64,000 nt of DNA, taken from positions 124,001 through 188,000 of the forward strand of contig NBBA01000016.1 of the NCBI GenBank assembly GCA_002794785.1. Direction: 5' to 3'. A program made the position numbers and the translations under genes. Below the pieces are notes generated by a model. It did not search any database, was not told the DNA's origin, and was given only the letters and a program-made list of their open reading frames with translations. Positions 33,701-43,890 of this stretch are shown piece by piece. Each line of letters starts with the position of its first letter. Position 1 is the stretch's first letter. The DNA comes from Coniferiporia sulphurascens (Eukaryota > Basidiomycota > Agaricomycetes > Hymenochaetales > Hymenochaetaceae).

Positions 33701-35565
33701 AGATGTATCGTTGCACCAGTATCAATTATATCCATTGAGGAATAAATATTGTTAGCAAATTCTTTTGTTGTAATAACGTTAATGCTTACGTCCAGATTGT
33801 TAGCATCCACATCTTCCATGGCACTATTGTAATTTCCTATTTTGTCAAGGAAGTCGTTATAAGAATAAATTGGGAATTCTCCCATGTTGAAATCTTTGTC
33901 ATCGATTTCGGTTATAAAGGCGGTTTTGCCTTGGCCTATTACGGTGCTTAACTCGATTTGAGAGCTTGATGCGATGTTTGTTGCTGCTGCTGCTGCGGTA
34001 TGTTTAGCCTGGGCCGCACTTGCCCCAGTCGTTGTCGGTGCCGCTGACGCACCCATTTCCTTCCCTTTTCCTTTTTCGTCATTTGTGTCCTCTTTCTTCT
34101 TCTGGGCTGCCTTCGTCCATTCCGTTTTTGGCGCCCAACAGTCTCAACTAAAGTGCCCTAGTTTGTTACAATTGTAGCACTTAATAATGTGTGATTGTTG
34201 GTTAGGGGAATATCCCCCTCGTCCTCGTCCTCTCATATATCCGCCACGGCCCCTATAGCCACAACCTTGTGGCTGTACTCCGTGGCTAGAACCGCATCCA
34301 CGGCCCCTAAAATAGGGGTGATTCCGCTCATCCTTGGGCAGGTGGTTAGCCGCCGCTCCTGTTCTTTGATGGTTTTTACGCCACCCCTCGAAGGTGTTTC
34401 TCAATGCCATTAGTAAGAATTGAGGGGTTAGTTCAATTTCATCTTTGTCCGGATTTGTTTCGTTAATTGTTTTAATGTATAACTCACTCTGCGTGAGTAC
34501 ATATTGATATTGTTCAGGCATTGCCCTCGTAATGGCCGATATATATGTCAACTCTGAAACTTTTACCCCTTGGGCTATTAGTTCCTTGTATTTATTGCTG
34601 AGGTTATCGAGTGTTCCATCAAAATGGCTGACATGACCTCTGATATCAAAAAGGGCAGCCTCATTAAAGCCCTTTGTAATTGTTGTCTGGACATTATATC
34701 ATCTGTCAAGCGCTTTGAGTAACGCTGGAATATCTTTAGAGAAATTAAGATAATAAGCCAGTATTTTGTCGGGCATAGTGCACATAATGCCATTATATAA
34801 AGCGCTTGATATACCAGCCTCTCCAGTTCCTGGGGAGTTAATGAGCAGGTTACTGTAACCTGCACTCTCGATTGCACTTCAGACTCTGTAATTCCAGAGT
34901 TTGTAGTTTCTGTGCCCATCGAGTTTCTCAATTCCGTCGAAGAATTTCTGGAGTTCCACGAGTTTAGTTGCCATACTCGGTTCATCTTCCTCGGTATTGT
35001 TAGCATCTGAATTGTCAGGATCAGATGGTTCTGATGGCTCACATGATGTGTTATTTTTGGATTCTTCAGTTTGTTCTTTGTTATCTTCTTTTATATTTTC
35101 TTCGTCTTCTTTTTTATCATCTTCTGGCTTAATATAAGGGTTATCAATTTTAAATTGTTCTTTTTCTTTTGGATCTGATATACCCAAATATGTACTGATT
35201 CGATACCTGATTTAGGATGATTTTCCTTGGTCAGATATTCCTAAATCTTTAGCGTGATTCATTTGTTCCATTTTATAGTCAGCTTTTATTTGTAATTTTT
35301 CGTCTTTGTTAGAATTATCGTACCTGGTAATTCTGTCTTGTATTTGCTGTTCTGTTCTGTTAATGGGTATTTGTCATAGGTTACATTGTATTATAAGGTT
35401 GACTAACCTTTTGCTATCTTTAGCTTTTTGGATCTTTTCTTCGAGTTCTTCGATAGTAGATGACTGTGTATATGTTATTTTTAGTTCGTTAGCTATTATT
35501 TGTAATCCTGATAATTTTTGCAAACGTGTTTGCTCACGAGTGTTAGGTTTCTGTCTGTCAGACAT
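30727..35565 (-). pseudogene. gag-pol: Copia gag-pol polyprotein
   Basis: This is a single frame of about 1,612 codons from ATG 35565 (MSDRQKPNTREQ), without frameshifts. In order it encodes an acidic gag, a CCHC knuckle (CYNCNKLGHFS, then a stop where RDC is expected, 34144), protease (IDTGATIHL), the integrase HHCC region and core (HMDIWGPAS, then HDTPQQNGVAERSHQ), RT (DIKSAYLYGELDKN; HVDDIMICG) and RNase H (GYTDADRMTQ, SWSSKKQELVSLS). Stops lie at 35374, 35212, 34879, 34699, 34144, 32686, 31765 and 30877. Seven are TGA and fit CGA decay; the one at 35212 is TAA. The element is inactive. Confidence 0.92.
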
Positions 35566-35622
35566 ATTTTCGTTATGTGAGGATGTTTATTTTGTTAATC
35601 GTTTCGTTAGTTATAGAGTCAA

Positions 35623-35633
35623 GGCTCATAACC
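35623..35633 (-). other. Copia primer binding site (half initiator-tRNA-Met type)
   Basis: Directly after the 5' LTR the sense strand reads GGTTATGAGCC. This is complementary to the anticodon stem-loop GGCTCATAACC typical of initiator tRNA-Met. Drosophila copia is known to prime from a tRNA fragment cleaved in the anticodon loop, and the match here is to that same internal region, not to the tRNA 3' end. Confidence 0.75.
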
Positions 35634-35889
35634 TCTTAAAATCTACACACGTTGTGGTAGACGATGAGGTGCGGTGGTAGTAGTCAGGTCAAGGTGGGTT
35701 ATCAGTGTAAACCGATGTATTTCATGGTAGAGACCAGCTCTCCTTATATACATCTACCATGAGCTACATATACTATAACTATCATAGCTCTTATCGTATG
35801 GTGTTATCGTTGCGTTATCATTCACTTAGTAAGATGGATGTTCATATGACCATCTTTATATTTAGTGCGTTCATTATATTTATTTAATA
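35634..35889 (-). repeat. Copia 5' LTR
   Basis: This is the 256-bp partner of 30464-30719, followed by the target duplication TAGAC at 35890-35894. Confidence 0.93.
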
Positions 35890-35894
35890 TAGAC

Positions 35895-37574
35895 CGAGTG
35901 GCCTTGGCACCCCCTGTATTGGTTGGGTGGCAACCAGTCCCACGTGTTGGCGAGGAACTGGAGCCGGTTAGCAATTATCTTTTTGAGGAGTTTCCCTAGG
36001 GTCTCCTCGAGGGTGATGGGCCGGTAAGAGTGCGGTGAGAACGGGTCCTTCTTGTTAGGCTTCCAGAGCATCACTACTTTTGCTGCCTGCCAACACTCGG
36101 GATGGTGTCCTAAGCGGAGGCAGTCATTGAAAAGTGAGAGAATCTCATCGGGGTACGCATCTACCACCCATTTAAGGGGTCGGTAGCCTATCCCTGAGAG
36201 GCCCGGAGCTGACAAGTTGGAGGTGTTGGACAGTGCCCCTGTTAGCTCTGTGAGGAGTATAGGTGGGGCAGCTGGTTGAGGTGGTGGTGGTGGGGTGGTG
36301 GCCGCTGCCTGGGGTGGGGGGGGCATAAAGAAAGTTTTGTGGAATAGCTCACCTTTCTCATTGTCCGTCTGTGTGAAGGATCCATCTCGTTTTTTGAGTG
36401 AGGGGATGGGGGTTGGTCGGTTCCCAAGGCCACGTTTGGCCCAGTTCCAGATGTTGGAGGCATCCGCTTCTGCTGCCTGGTCAGCGTAGAACTGTCGTTT
36501 GGCAGTTCTGACTCCCCTTTTGAAGGCGCGTTGAGCTGATGATCGCTGGAGGGGGGTGGTGGCCGTCTGGATAGCGGAGAGGAGGGTCTTGCAGTGGGGT
36601 GACCACCATGGGACTTCCATTTTTGATGGTTTCAATAGGCGGGTGAATGGTTGTAGGGTGGCGACCATAGAGTTGATGACCGCCTTAGCCTTAATGTCCA
36701 GTGAATGGGTGTCGAGCCCTGGTAGTCGGAAGGCTGAATTGAGGAGGGGGAAGGCTATGTCGGTCCATTCTTCCTTGTCGGCTGGGAGCAGCTGGCGGGT
36801 CTTTAGGACCAGAGCGGGGGGCCGAAATGGCAGTGACCACTGTAGGATTGCGTGGTCGGACAAAGGGGAGGGGTTGGAGGTGGCCGAATCTAAAATAGGG
36901 TCGGGGTTGACCGCAGGTGGGGCCCAGATCATGTCAATGGGACACTGATGGCAATTACTGTCGGGCCAAGAGTCAGAGTCAGGAAGATGGGCAGGGGCTA
37001 GGCTGTGCCCACAAAAGAAATTGTTGAGGGGTTGTGCCCCCAGGTCATCTCATCGTGGGATGGGGAATTCGGACCATGTGTGGTGGCAACGGTTGAAGTC
37101 ACCCGCCACAAGTAGAGTGGTGGTGAGCACTGAGGGGAGAGAAAATAGGAAGGACTCACCTGGGTACTGGGGGGAGGCGTTCTTGTGGTCCAGGGGGTGC
37201 ATGCCGTAATAGTTGCACACCCGGAGGGTGAGTTGGGATCGAATCTCCACCGTCAGTACGTCAGTGCCATGGGAGGCGGCTCTGAGTATCGACCATGAGG
37301 TTGGGGGGAGGGCCCTGGATACATATGTTACTACCTGGGGGCGTGCCCCTGGGGGTAGAACAGGTATATATCCTGGGATTGTTGGGATGTTGAGGACCAG
37401 GATGCCAGTCGGGTCGGTGAGTGATGGTTGCAGCCCTATTTGGTACCAGGGCGGTTCCTGTATGAGGATCAAGTGCGGGGGGGAGGGGTCAGTTGTGAGG
37501 ATGGGAATAAGGGAATGTATCGCCGCTAGTGAGCGAGCAGCGTTCCACTGTAAGATTGAGAGTGTCTCAATCAT
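35895..37574 (-). pseudogene. LINE G ORF2, endonuclease and RT N-terminus
   Basis: This is the start of ORF2 of LINE G, right of the copia insertion. It starts at ATG 37574 (MIETLSILQWNAARSL), overlapping the ORF1 stop by 4 nt. Endonuclease motifs ILIQEPPW, LLVAGDFN and SDHAILQWSLPF are present. A TGA replaces an arginine codon near 37050. The frame is then open from 36932 through NIWNWAKRGLGNRPTPIPSL and GLSGIGYRPLKWVVD to the copia insertion in the RT domain. Confidence 0.9.
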
Positions 37575-39616
37575 ATTTCCTCCATCTGTTCATTGATGGG
37601 GTCGGCATCGAGGGCCTCTATGATTTGGCAGTAGCGCCTCTTCTTTGGGCACGTCGGCAGGGTGGTGGGGTGGTCGCCTTTGCAGTTGCTGCATTGGCAC
37701 AGGTGAGGACATGTGTCGCCTTCGGGTACTGCGTCTGTGGTACAGTGGGCGCATGACTTGTGGTGATTGTGGGTCAGGTGGGCACCCACACAGTCAGCAC
37801 AGCATGGTTGAGCTCGGCAGCCCTTGGTTCCGTGGCCGAGGCCCTGGCATCGCTCACACTGGGTGAGGGTGGGGCGGATGGGAGGGACTGAGAGCTGGAG
37901 GGTGGAGCCGAACATCCATATGTGTGGCCTCTTGAGGAGGCGCTCACGGATGGAGCCATTGGGGTCGATGAAGGAGAATGCCACAGGGCACCTATCTAGT
38001 GATGGTAAGTGGTCTTCAGTGGCGGTGAAGTGGGGGGTAACTACGAAGTCGAGGTTGAGGAGTGCCGGGTTGTGCCGGATTTCAGCCAAGAGGGCCTTGT
38101 TGGTGATGGTGTGTCCGTTTTGGCCGAACAAGAAGTCCTTGCATGGCACCATGGAGATGCGCAGTGTGGACCTGGGGCGGACTCTGGAGGGGGTTAGGGA
38201 AAAAGCAGACGGGATGGTGATTCCTGCTGCAATGCACTCTGTGCGCATATGGGTGGCATATGCTGCAGAGTGATGATCAATTATCGTTTCCGTGGTTGGG
38301 TTAGCCGAGGGTGGTCATGCCGCAAATGATGTCATGATGTTTCCCTTCACATTGAACAAAGAGGAAAGGACCGGGATGTGATCTGTGGTGGGGAGGGAGG
38401 CAAAAAACTCATGTGACACTTTAGTGAGGGCCATCATGGATTTCTGGTTTTCGGCACGAATGCCGACAGTGGGGGTGAGGACCAAGGTCAGGTCCTTGGC
38501 ATACATTGTGGGTGGCGGGGGCACCTTATGTGTGCACTTCTTTTTCTTCTGTGTTGGGTTGATGACCGCTCCAGCGGCTGGGGCCACTGGAGTAGGGTTG
38601 GCGGTTGTCAGGGGGGCCGCTGATGCTGCCACTTGTGCATAGGAGGTGGGGGCGGCCGTGATGGTCGCCTGGGGGGCGGGTTGCTGTTGTTGTTGCTGTT
38701 GTTGTTGTTGGGCAGGCCTAGAGCTGATAGAGGCCATCTGACATGAGATTGAAGCCACATCAGTAGTCAGGTGCTTGACTGCATCAGTCAGTGCCCTCAT
38801 TTCTGGGGTCACAGGGGCGGTGCCTGGGGTCCCAGTGGTGACCGGGGCCCTTTGGGGGGGGCGAGCTGGGGCGAAGGGTTCCGGGAGGACGATTTCTGTC
38901 CCCTCCCTCGCAAAGTTGTAGGCCATCACCATGTTGCGGTAGATGATGTGTTGGGAGTCTGTCCTTTCCTGAGCAATCTTGGACAGTGTCTGTTGTACAT
39001 TCCAGAGGAGGTCACCCACAAACTGTGCTGCATTGATGTCGATTGTTTCAGTGGTGGCATCCACTGTCTCCTTGTCGAAGTTGTCCAGGGCATGGGAGAG
39101 GGAGTGCATGAACCCTGAGGTGTGCTGTTCATGTTGTTGGGCTGGGGGTCCTCTCGGGGTGAGAGGCGACATGGCAGCTGAGGAGCGTTTTCGCCTGAGG
39201 CTTGCGCCTCCCACCTGTTGTGGGGGGGTGTGGGGGTCGACCACCATTGCTGGGGCCGTCTTGCCAAATTCGTTGGAGCCGTGGTTCGACCCTACCGAGG
39301 CAGCTGGGGAGCCGGCTCGGGATGCTTGTCTTGACTCCAAATGCACTTGGGTGGTGAAGTCGTATGCTGACACCAGTTGGGAGTCGCCTATGGCGGGGGA
39401 GGGTGCGAGGACATCTGGGGAGGAGGTCGGGGCCAAGAGTGGGTTTTGAGAGTATGGGGTGGGGGTCGTCTCGTGCATGGCGGTGGCGACAGCTTCAGCC
39501 GACTGGTTGGAGGCAGCTTCGGTGGCTCTTGCAGCGGCTAGACTAGCCGATGAGGATGAGGAGATGGTGGGTCGAGTGTGATGGAGTGCATTCCAGTAAT
39601 CACTGTGGTTCAACAT
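37571..39616 (-). pseudogene. LINE G ORF1 (Gag-like), one stop
   Basis: This is about 681 codons in one frame from MLNHSDYWNAL to the stop overlapping ORF2, interrupted only by a TGA near 38313 where sister copies have ARPS. It has a Ser/Ala-rich N-terminus, the conserved FVGDLLWNVQQTLS block, a run of 11 glutamines (near 38680-38715), the LRISMVPCKDFLFGQNG block and three Cys/His clusters (CERCQGLGHGTKGC, CCADCVGAHLTHNH, CSNCKGDHPTT). It is the best-preserved ORF1 in the window for judging protein length. Confidence 0.9.
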
Positions 39617-39674
39617 GGGGGAGTTTTAGCTGCCCACACTAGTTGATGGTGGTGGTTACTGGTCAAGAAGGATG

Positions 39675-40373
39675 CCCACACAGTCGACCACCCACATCCT
39701 GGGCGGCTGTAGCACCTTCCACCCATGGATATGGCGCATGTGGCCACCTCGGGACCCTCTCCCAGTCCACCACTCAGAGTGGGCCGATGAAAACCGCCTC
39801 CCAGTTCTGCGCCATTGGCTCAAGCTAACGGGACACCTGAACTGCCTCTCAGACCGTGCCGCAGGCGCCATCAGGCTTTCCTTTGCCACGATGGACCTCG
39901 ATGGCCACCCTACCAATGAAGATATGGACCTGGACCTCCTACGGGAATACATGCATCATATGCTTGGACCTCAAACTCGGGACTTGGACCCAGCCCTTTT
40001 GGAGCTATCAGGTACGCTTCCCCCCTTTCCGCTTGAATAGTGCCTGCCCTTTGGATTCCTCTGGATATGTCTCGGCCAGCGCTCTCACCTCCCCTTTCCA
40101 CTTCTAAGCTTCTTACTGTTACCTGCCCTTACCCACATGGTTTTTTCGTAGCAATATGTATCCCTCCTTCTCTGGTTTTTCTTACTAAATAGGGGCTCTA
40201 CACACACCAGCACCCTTTGGGGAGCAGAGCCCCCGCCCAGTTTTGTGCGATGTGCAATGACAGGCGCCTCCATTGTTATGTAGTTAGGGCCCCCCCTTCG
40301 GGGGGGCGGCTTGTAATTATGTAATACTGCAGGAATAATAAAATTTAAAAAATTTAAAAAATTTAAAAAAAAA
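39675..40373 (+). mobile_element. LINE T2, ORF2 C-terminus, 3' UTR and tail (probably the end of T0)
   Basis: This is a plus-strand LINE end: tail of ORF2 (TTHILGGCSTFHPWIW to LLELSGTLPPFPLE, stop at 40038-40040), 3' UTR, TTCG hairpin (40287-40310) and a tail of repeated TTTAAAA units. It starts abruptly at the 5' end of LINE G. The simplest reading is that it is the far end of T0, the intervening part having been lost when or after G inserted. It ends inside minus-strand LINE H. Confidence 0.75.
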
Positions 40374-41088
40374 CAAAACTGGGAGGCAGTTTTCATCAGC
40401 CCACTCTGAGTGGTGGACTGGGAGAGGGTCCCGAGGTGGCCACACATGTTGTATCCATGAGTGGAAAGTACTGCAGCCGCCAAGGATGTGGGCGGTCAAC
40501 TTCATGGGCCAGGGGGGGTGGTTGTGCCACCTGCAATGCGAGATCAGGCCATGCCTGCATCAGTAGGCTGAGTCAAAACTCAGCCAGTAACCCCCATAGG
40601 GACTGGCATGGAAGAGGACCTGTGTGACTGCAGATAGCTCGTTGTGTGGGTGGTCAACCGAATGCATGAGCAGCTTTTGAGGTCGGTGAGAGGGGAGGCC
40701 ATGTACTGCCAAGTATTTGTCAGCGATTGAGGCGAGGGGGTGGGCAAGCGAGAATGTCCACCGCTCCATGAGGGTGCAGACAGCGACCTCTTTTAGCATG
40801 GAGGTGGAGGGTTTGAGGTCGGATGGGGGGAGCTCCATTGCCAGCTTCGCTTCTGTGTCAGCCCATTCATTGCCAGGGATGTCCAAGTGACTGGGGCACC
40901 ATACAAAATGAACGGTGAGCTGGGGGTACAAGTCCAGCAGAGTCTCCACACCCACTTTCCAGATGTGGAGGAGGTGGGCACCAGGGGCAGCAACCCATGT
41001 GCGGAAAAGGTGGAGGGTGGTCAGTGAATCGGACAAAAAGAAAATGTCTGATGTGATGCGCAGTTGCGCTGGGAGGTGGTGTGCTACC

Positions 41089-41645
41089 TGTTACAATTTT
41101 CCTTTACCTTCTCTATTGCGCTGACTCACTTCCTCTTCGTCATCATCAGTCAGCGCAACTCCCCCATTTCTCTACCTTACTCATCTTTATCCACCTTGCA
41201 CCATAAGACGCCATGATGACGCCTTATTGCACCATCATGACGTGCTTTGCTTACTGACCACCGTACTTGTATTACCAAGGCCGTCCTTGAGTTTCCATGA
41301 CCTTCCATAGTCTGGTAAACATACCTAACCAAGTTGCTACAGTAGCAAACACATAGAATAGCATATAAGCATGTAACTTCAGTAGCACAAGCCCTAAGCT
41401 TGTGCTCTTTGTTCATACAAGCCCATTATCTGCTATCGCTCGCCTACTGTGTGTCTCTTGACCACTAGTCGCCTTGTCGTAACCCGACTCAGTATAGAAG
41501 CCTACCGCGCCCACATCGCCGATCAGGAAGCCCCTCCGACGATCACCTTTGACTTACGACATCTAGGAAGCCCCGTTGCCATACCATCAGTTCTGACGAT
41601 CAGGAAGCCCTGATGTCGATCACCGTGTAACCGTTGAGCTTAACA
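41089..41645 (+). mobile_element. Gypsy-family solo LTR
   Basis: This is a 557-bp LTR (TGTTACAA...CTTAACA) with the duplication CTACC at 41084-41088 and 41646-41650, inserted in RNase H of LINE H. Confidence 0.93.
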
Positions 41646-43212
41646 CTACCCAGCCCGGGGCCATGGCGAGGGAGAATTCCTCGGTGTCTGTGGCTGTGGC
41701 ACAGGTGGGGGACTCCAGTCGGTGAGACCAGAGTCAAGTATGGCCAAGCATAGCGCAGATGGCCGAGCCCAACTTATTGTCAATGTGGGAGCCGTCAGTG
41801 AATACCTGGATGTGGGGGGTGAGGCCGAGTTGGCATGCAGCAGTTACAAATGATTTTCAGGTGTCAGTGCTAACCAGGGTGGTGGGGGTGGTAAAGTGGA
41901 CATGGCCCTGAGTAAAGGCCAGAGGATCTGTCCATGGGGGATGCATGTATGCGGGGACCTGTTGAACCCAAGGGGCTCGGACCTGCAGAGAAAGGGAGAA
42001 AGGTCTATTAGCTATGTTTTTAAATAATTTCCGGCCAATGGAGTGGGGGGTGCACCAGAGGCACAGGGAATGGGTAGTCTTTATATATTTGAAATAGAAA
42101 GAGAGAGGGGGAATGGAGCAAAGGAAATTAGTGGAATGGGGGGGGGCACCTTTGAAGACACCTAGAATCCAGTGGCAAGCCATGTTTTGGATGGCCTGGA
42201 GGCAGTTTACCAGGGTTTTTTGGTGGCAGCCGTGATACCATACTGGCGCCCCCCATGACAGGATGGAGCGGACACAGGAGGTATAGAGGTGGCAGAGGAG
42301 GAGGGCTGAGATGCCACGTTGGGTGTTGCCCAGGACGCGGAGGGCAGCTAGTGTGGAGAGCCCCTTGGAGTGCATGCGCTCAATGTGAGGCTTGAAGGAG
42401 AGGCCTGGATCCCACCAAATCCCCAACCACCACAGTGGGATTGAGGGGCAGATCAGGGTGTCGGGGTCGACCTGGACACTGGCGGTGTCCCAGCCGTCAT
42501 AGCCGGTGCGTTGCCGAGGGGGGTGGAAGTGGAGGTACTCTGTCTTGGCAGCTTCGATGTTGAGACCAATGGTGCTGAAGAGTGTGTCAAGTTGGTGGTA
42601 GGCGCAGGCAAGAGCGCGGCAGTTGGATGCCACTGAGGGACCTACACAAATTAGTAAATGGTTGTCAACATATGCTAAGGCAGTGGTGCCGGCTTGGTGA
42701 AAGCGCCAGAGGACCATGCCTGCAAATATTGTCGACAGGATGGGGGAGACTGGCGATCCTTGAGGGGTGCCGAAGTCGGGTTTTGGTGCAGTTGGGAGAG
42801 TGGTGCCATCAAAGGCAACAGTGACCTGTCAGTCCATCATGAAGGATAAACACCAGTTGGCCATGTCTGGTGTGCAACTGAGTTCCAACAATTGCCAGTG
42901 GAGGAGTTGGGGATGCACCGAGTCGAAAAAACCCTGAATGTTGACTGCTAGGATCGAACAGATGAGGCCCTCCGAGTGGGCATGCTCCGCAATCTGTAAG
43001 AGGTGTTGGGCAGTGTCATAGACCGAATGGCCTTGACACCCCCCATATTGGTTAGGTGGCAGCCAATCCCATGTGTTAGCGAGGAACTGGAGCCGGTTAG
43101 CTATTATCTTTTCGAGGAGTTTCCCTAGGGTCTCCTTGAGGGTGATGGGCTGGTATGAATGCAGCGAAAAAGGGTCCTTCTTGTTGGGCTTCCAGAGCAT
43201 CACCACCTTTGC

Positions 43213-43772
43213 TGTTACAATTTTCCTTTACTTTCCCTTTATTGCGCTGACTCACTTCCTCTTCGTCATCATCAGTCAGCGCAACTCCCCCATTCCTCTA
43301 CCTTACTCATCCTTATTCGCCTTGCACCATAAGATGCCATGATGACGCCTTATTGCACCATCATGACGTGCTTTGCTTACTGATCACCGTACTTGTATTA
43401 CCAAGGCCTTCCTTGAGTTTCCATGACCTTCCTTTGTCTGGAAAACATACCTAACCAAGTCGCTACAGTAGCAAACACATAGAGTAGCATATAAGCATGT
43501 AACTTCAGTAGCACAAGCCCTAAGCTTGTGCTCTTTGTTCATACAAGCCCATTATCTGCTACCACCAGTCTACTGTGCGCCACTTGGCCATTAGTCACTT
43601 TGTCGTAACCCGACTCTGCTAAGAAGCACCTCGCGTCCACATCGCCGATCAGGAAGCCCCATTGATGATCACCTTCGACTTACGACATCTAGGAAGCCCC
43701 GTTGCCGTAACCATCAGTCCTGACGATCAGGAAACCCCGACGTCGATCACCGCGTAACCGTTGAGCTTAACA
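43213..43772 (+). mobile_element. Gypsy-family solo LTR
   Basis: This is a 560-bp LTR with the duplication TTTGC at 43208-43212 and 43773-43777, inserted in the RT domain of LINE H. Confidence 0.93.
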
Positions 43773-43890
43773 TTTGCCACCTGCCAGCACTCAGGGTGGT
43801 GCCCCAAGTGAAGACAGTCGTTGAAAAGCGAGAGAATCTCATCAGGGTAAGCTTCCACCACCCATTTAAGGGGGTGGTAACCTATTCCCG

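Larger units (their letters stand above)
30464..35889 (-). mobile_element. Ty1/copia retrotransposon, full length, decayed
   Basis: A 5,426-bp AT-rich element sits in ORF2 of LINE G. It has 256-bp LTRs at 30464-30719 and 35634-35889 (TATTAAATAAAT...GATTTTAAGA in sense, not TG/CA), target duplication TAGAC (30459-30463, 35890-35894), a tRNA-type primer site, one gag-pol frame and a polypurine tract. The LTRs differ at 13 positions, 12 of which fit CpG decay. Its base composition is very different from the surrounding GC-rich LINEs. A solo LTR of the same family is at 10218-10473. Confidence 0.95.
27814..39674 (-). mobile_element. LINE G, full length (family beta), carrying the copia element
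   Basis: This is a minus-strand LINE with a T-rich tail at 27814, hairpin at 27871-27893 and an intact 5' end (CATCCTTCTTGACC in sense) at 39674. Without the copia insertion it is about 6.43 kb. No target-site duplication is found. Its left flank is T0 endonuclease and its right flank is a plus-strand LINE C-terminus, which suggests either a 2.6 kb target deletion or later rearrangement. Part of its ORF2 appears identical to LINE I. Confidence 0.9.
40374..43890 (-). mobile_element. LINE H ORF2 remnant with two gypsy solo LTRs
   Basis: This is minus-strand family beta ORF2 running from the C-terminal tail (40374) through RNase H (41036 downward: LTTLHLFRTW and HFVWCPSHLDIPGNEWAD) and RT (42829-43206 and 41857-42717) to the RT N-terminus at 43890. 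It is interrupted by solo LTRs at 41089-41645 and 43213-43772. The RT motif is YVDN (42661-42672) rather than YVDD. Neither natural end is present: the left side stops at the T2 tail and the right side meets plus-strand LINE I head to head. It is among the oldest layers of the nest. Confidence 0.83.

Noticed and set aside
35623..35633. Possible tRNA gene, because of the anticodon-arm match
   Set aside because: Only the anticodon stem-loop is matched and it sits directly after an LTR. There are no acceptor or T-arm sequences, so it is a primer site.
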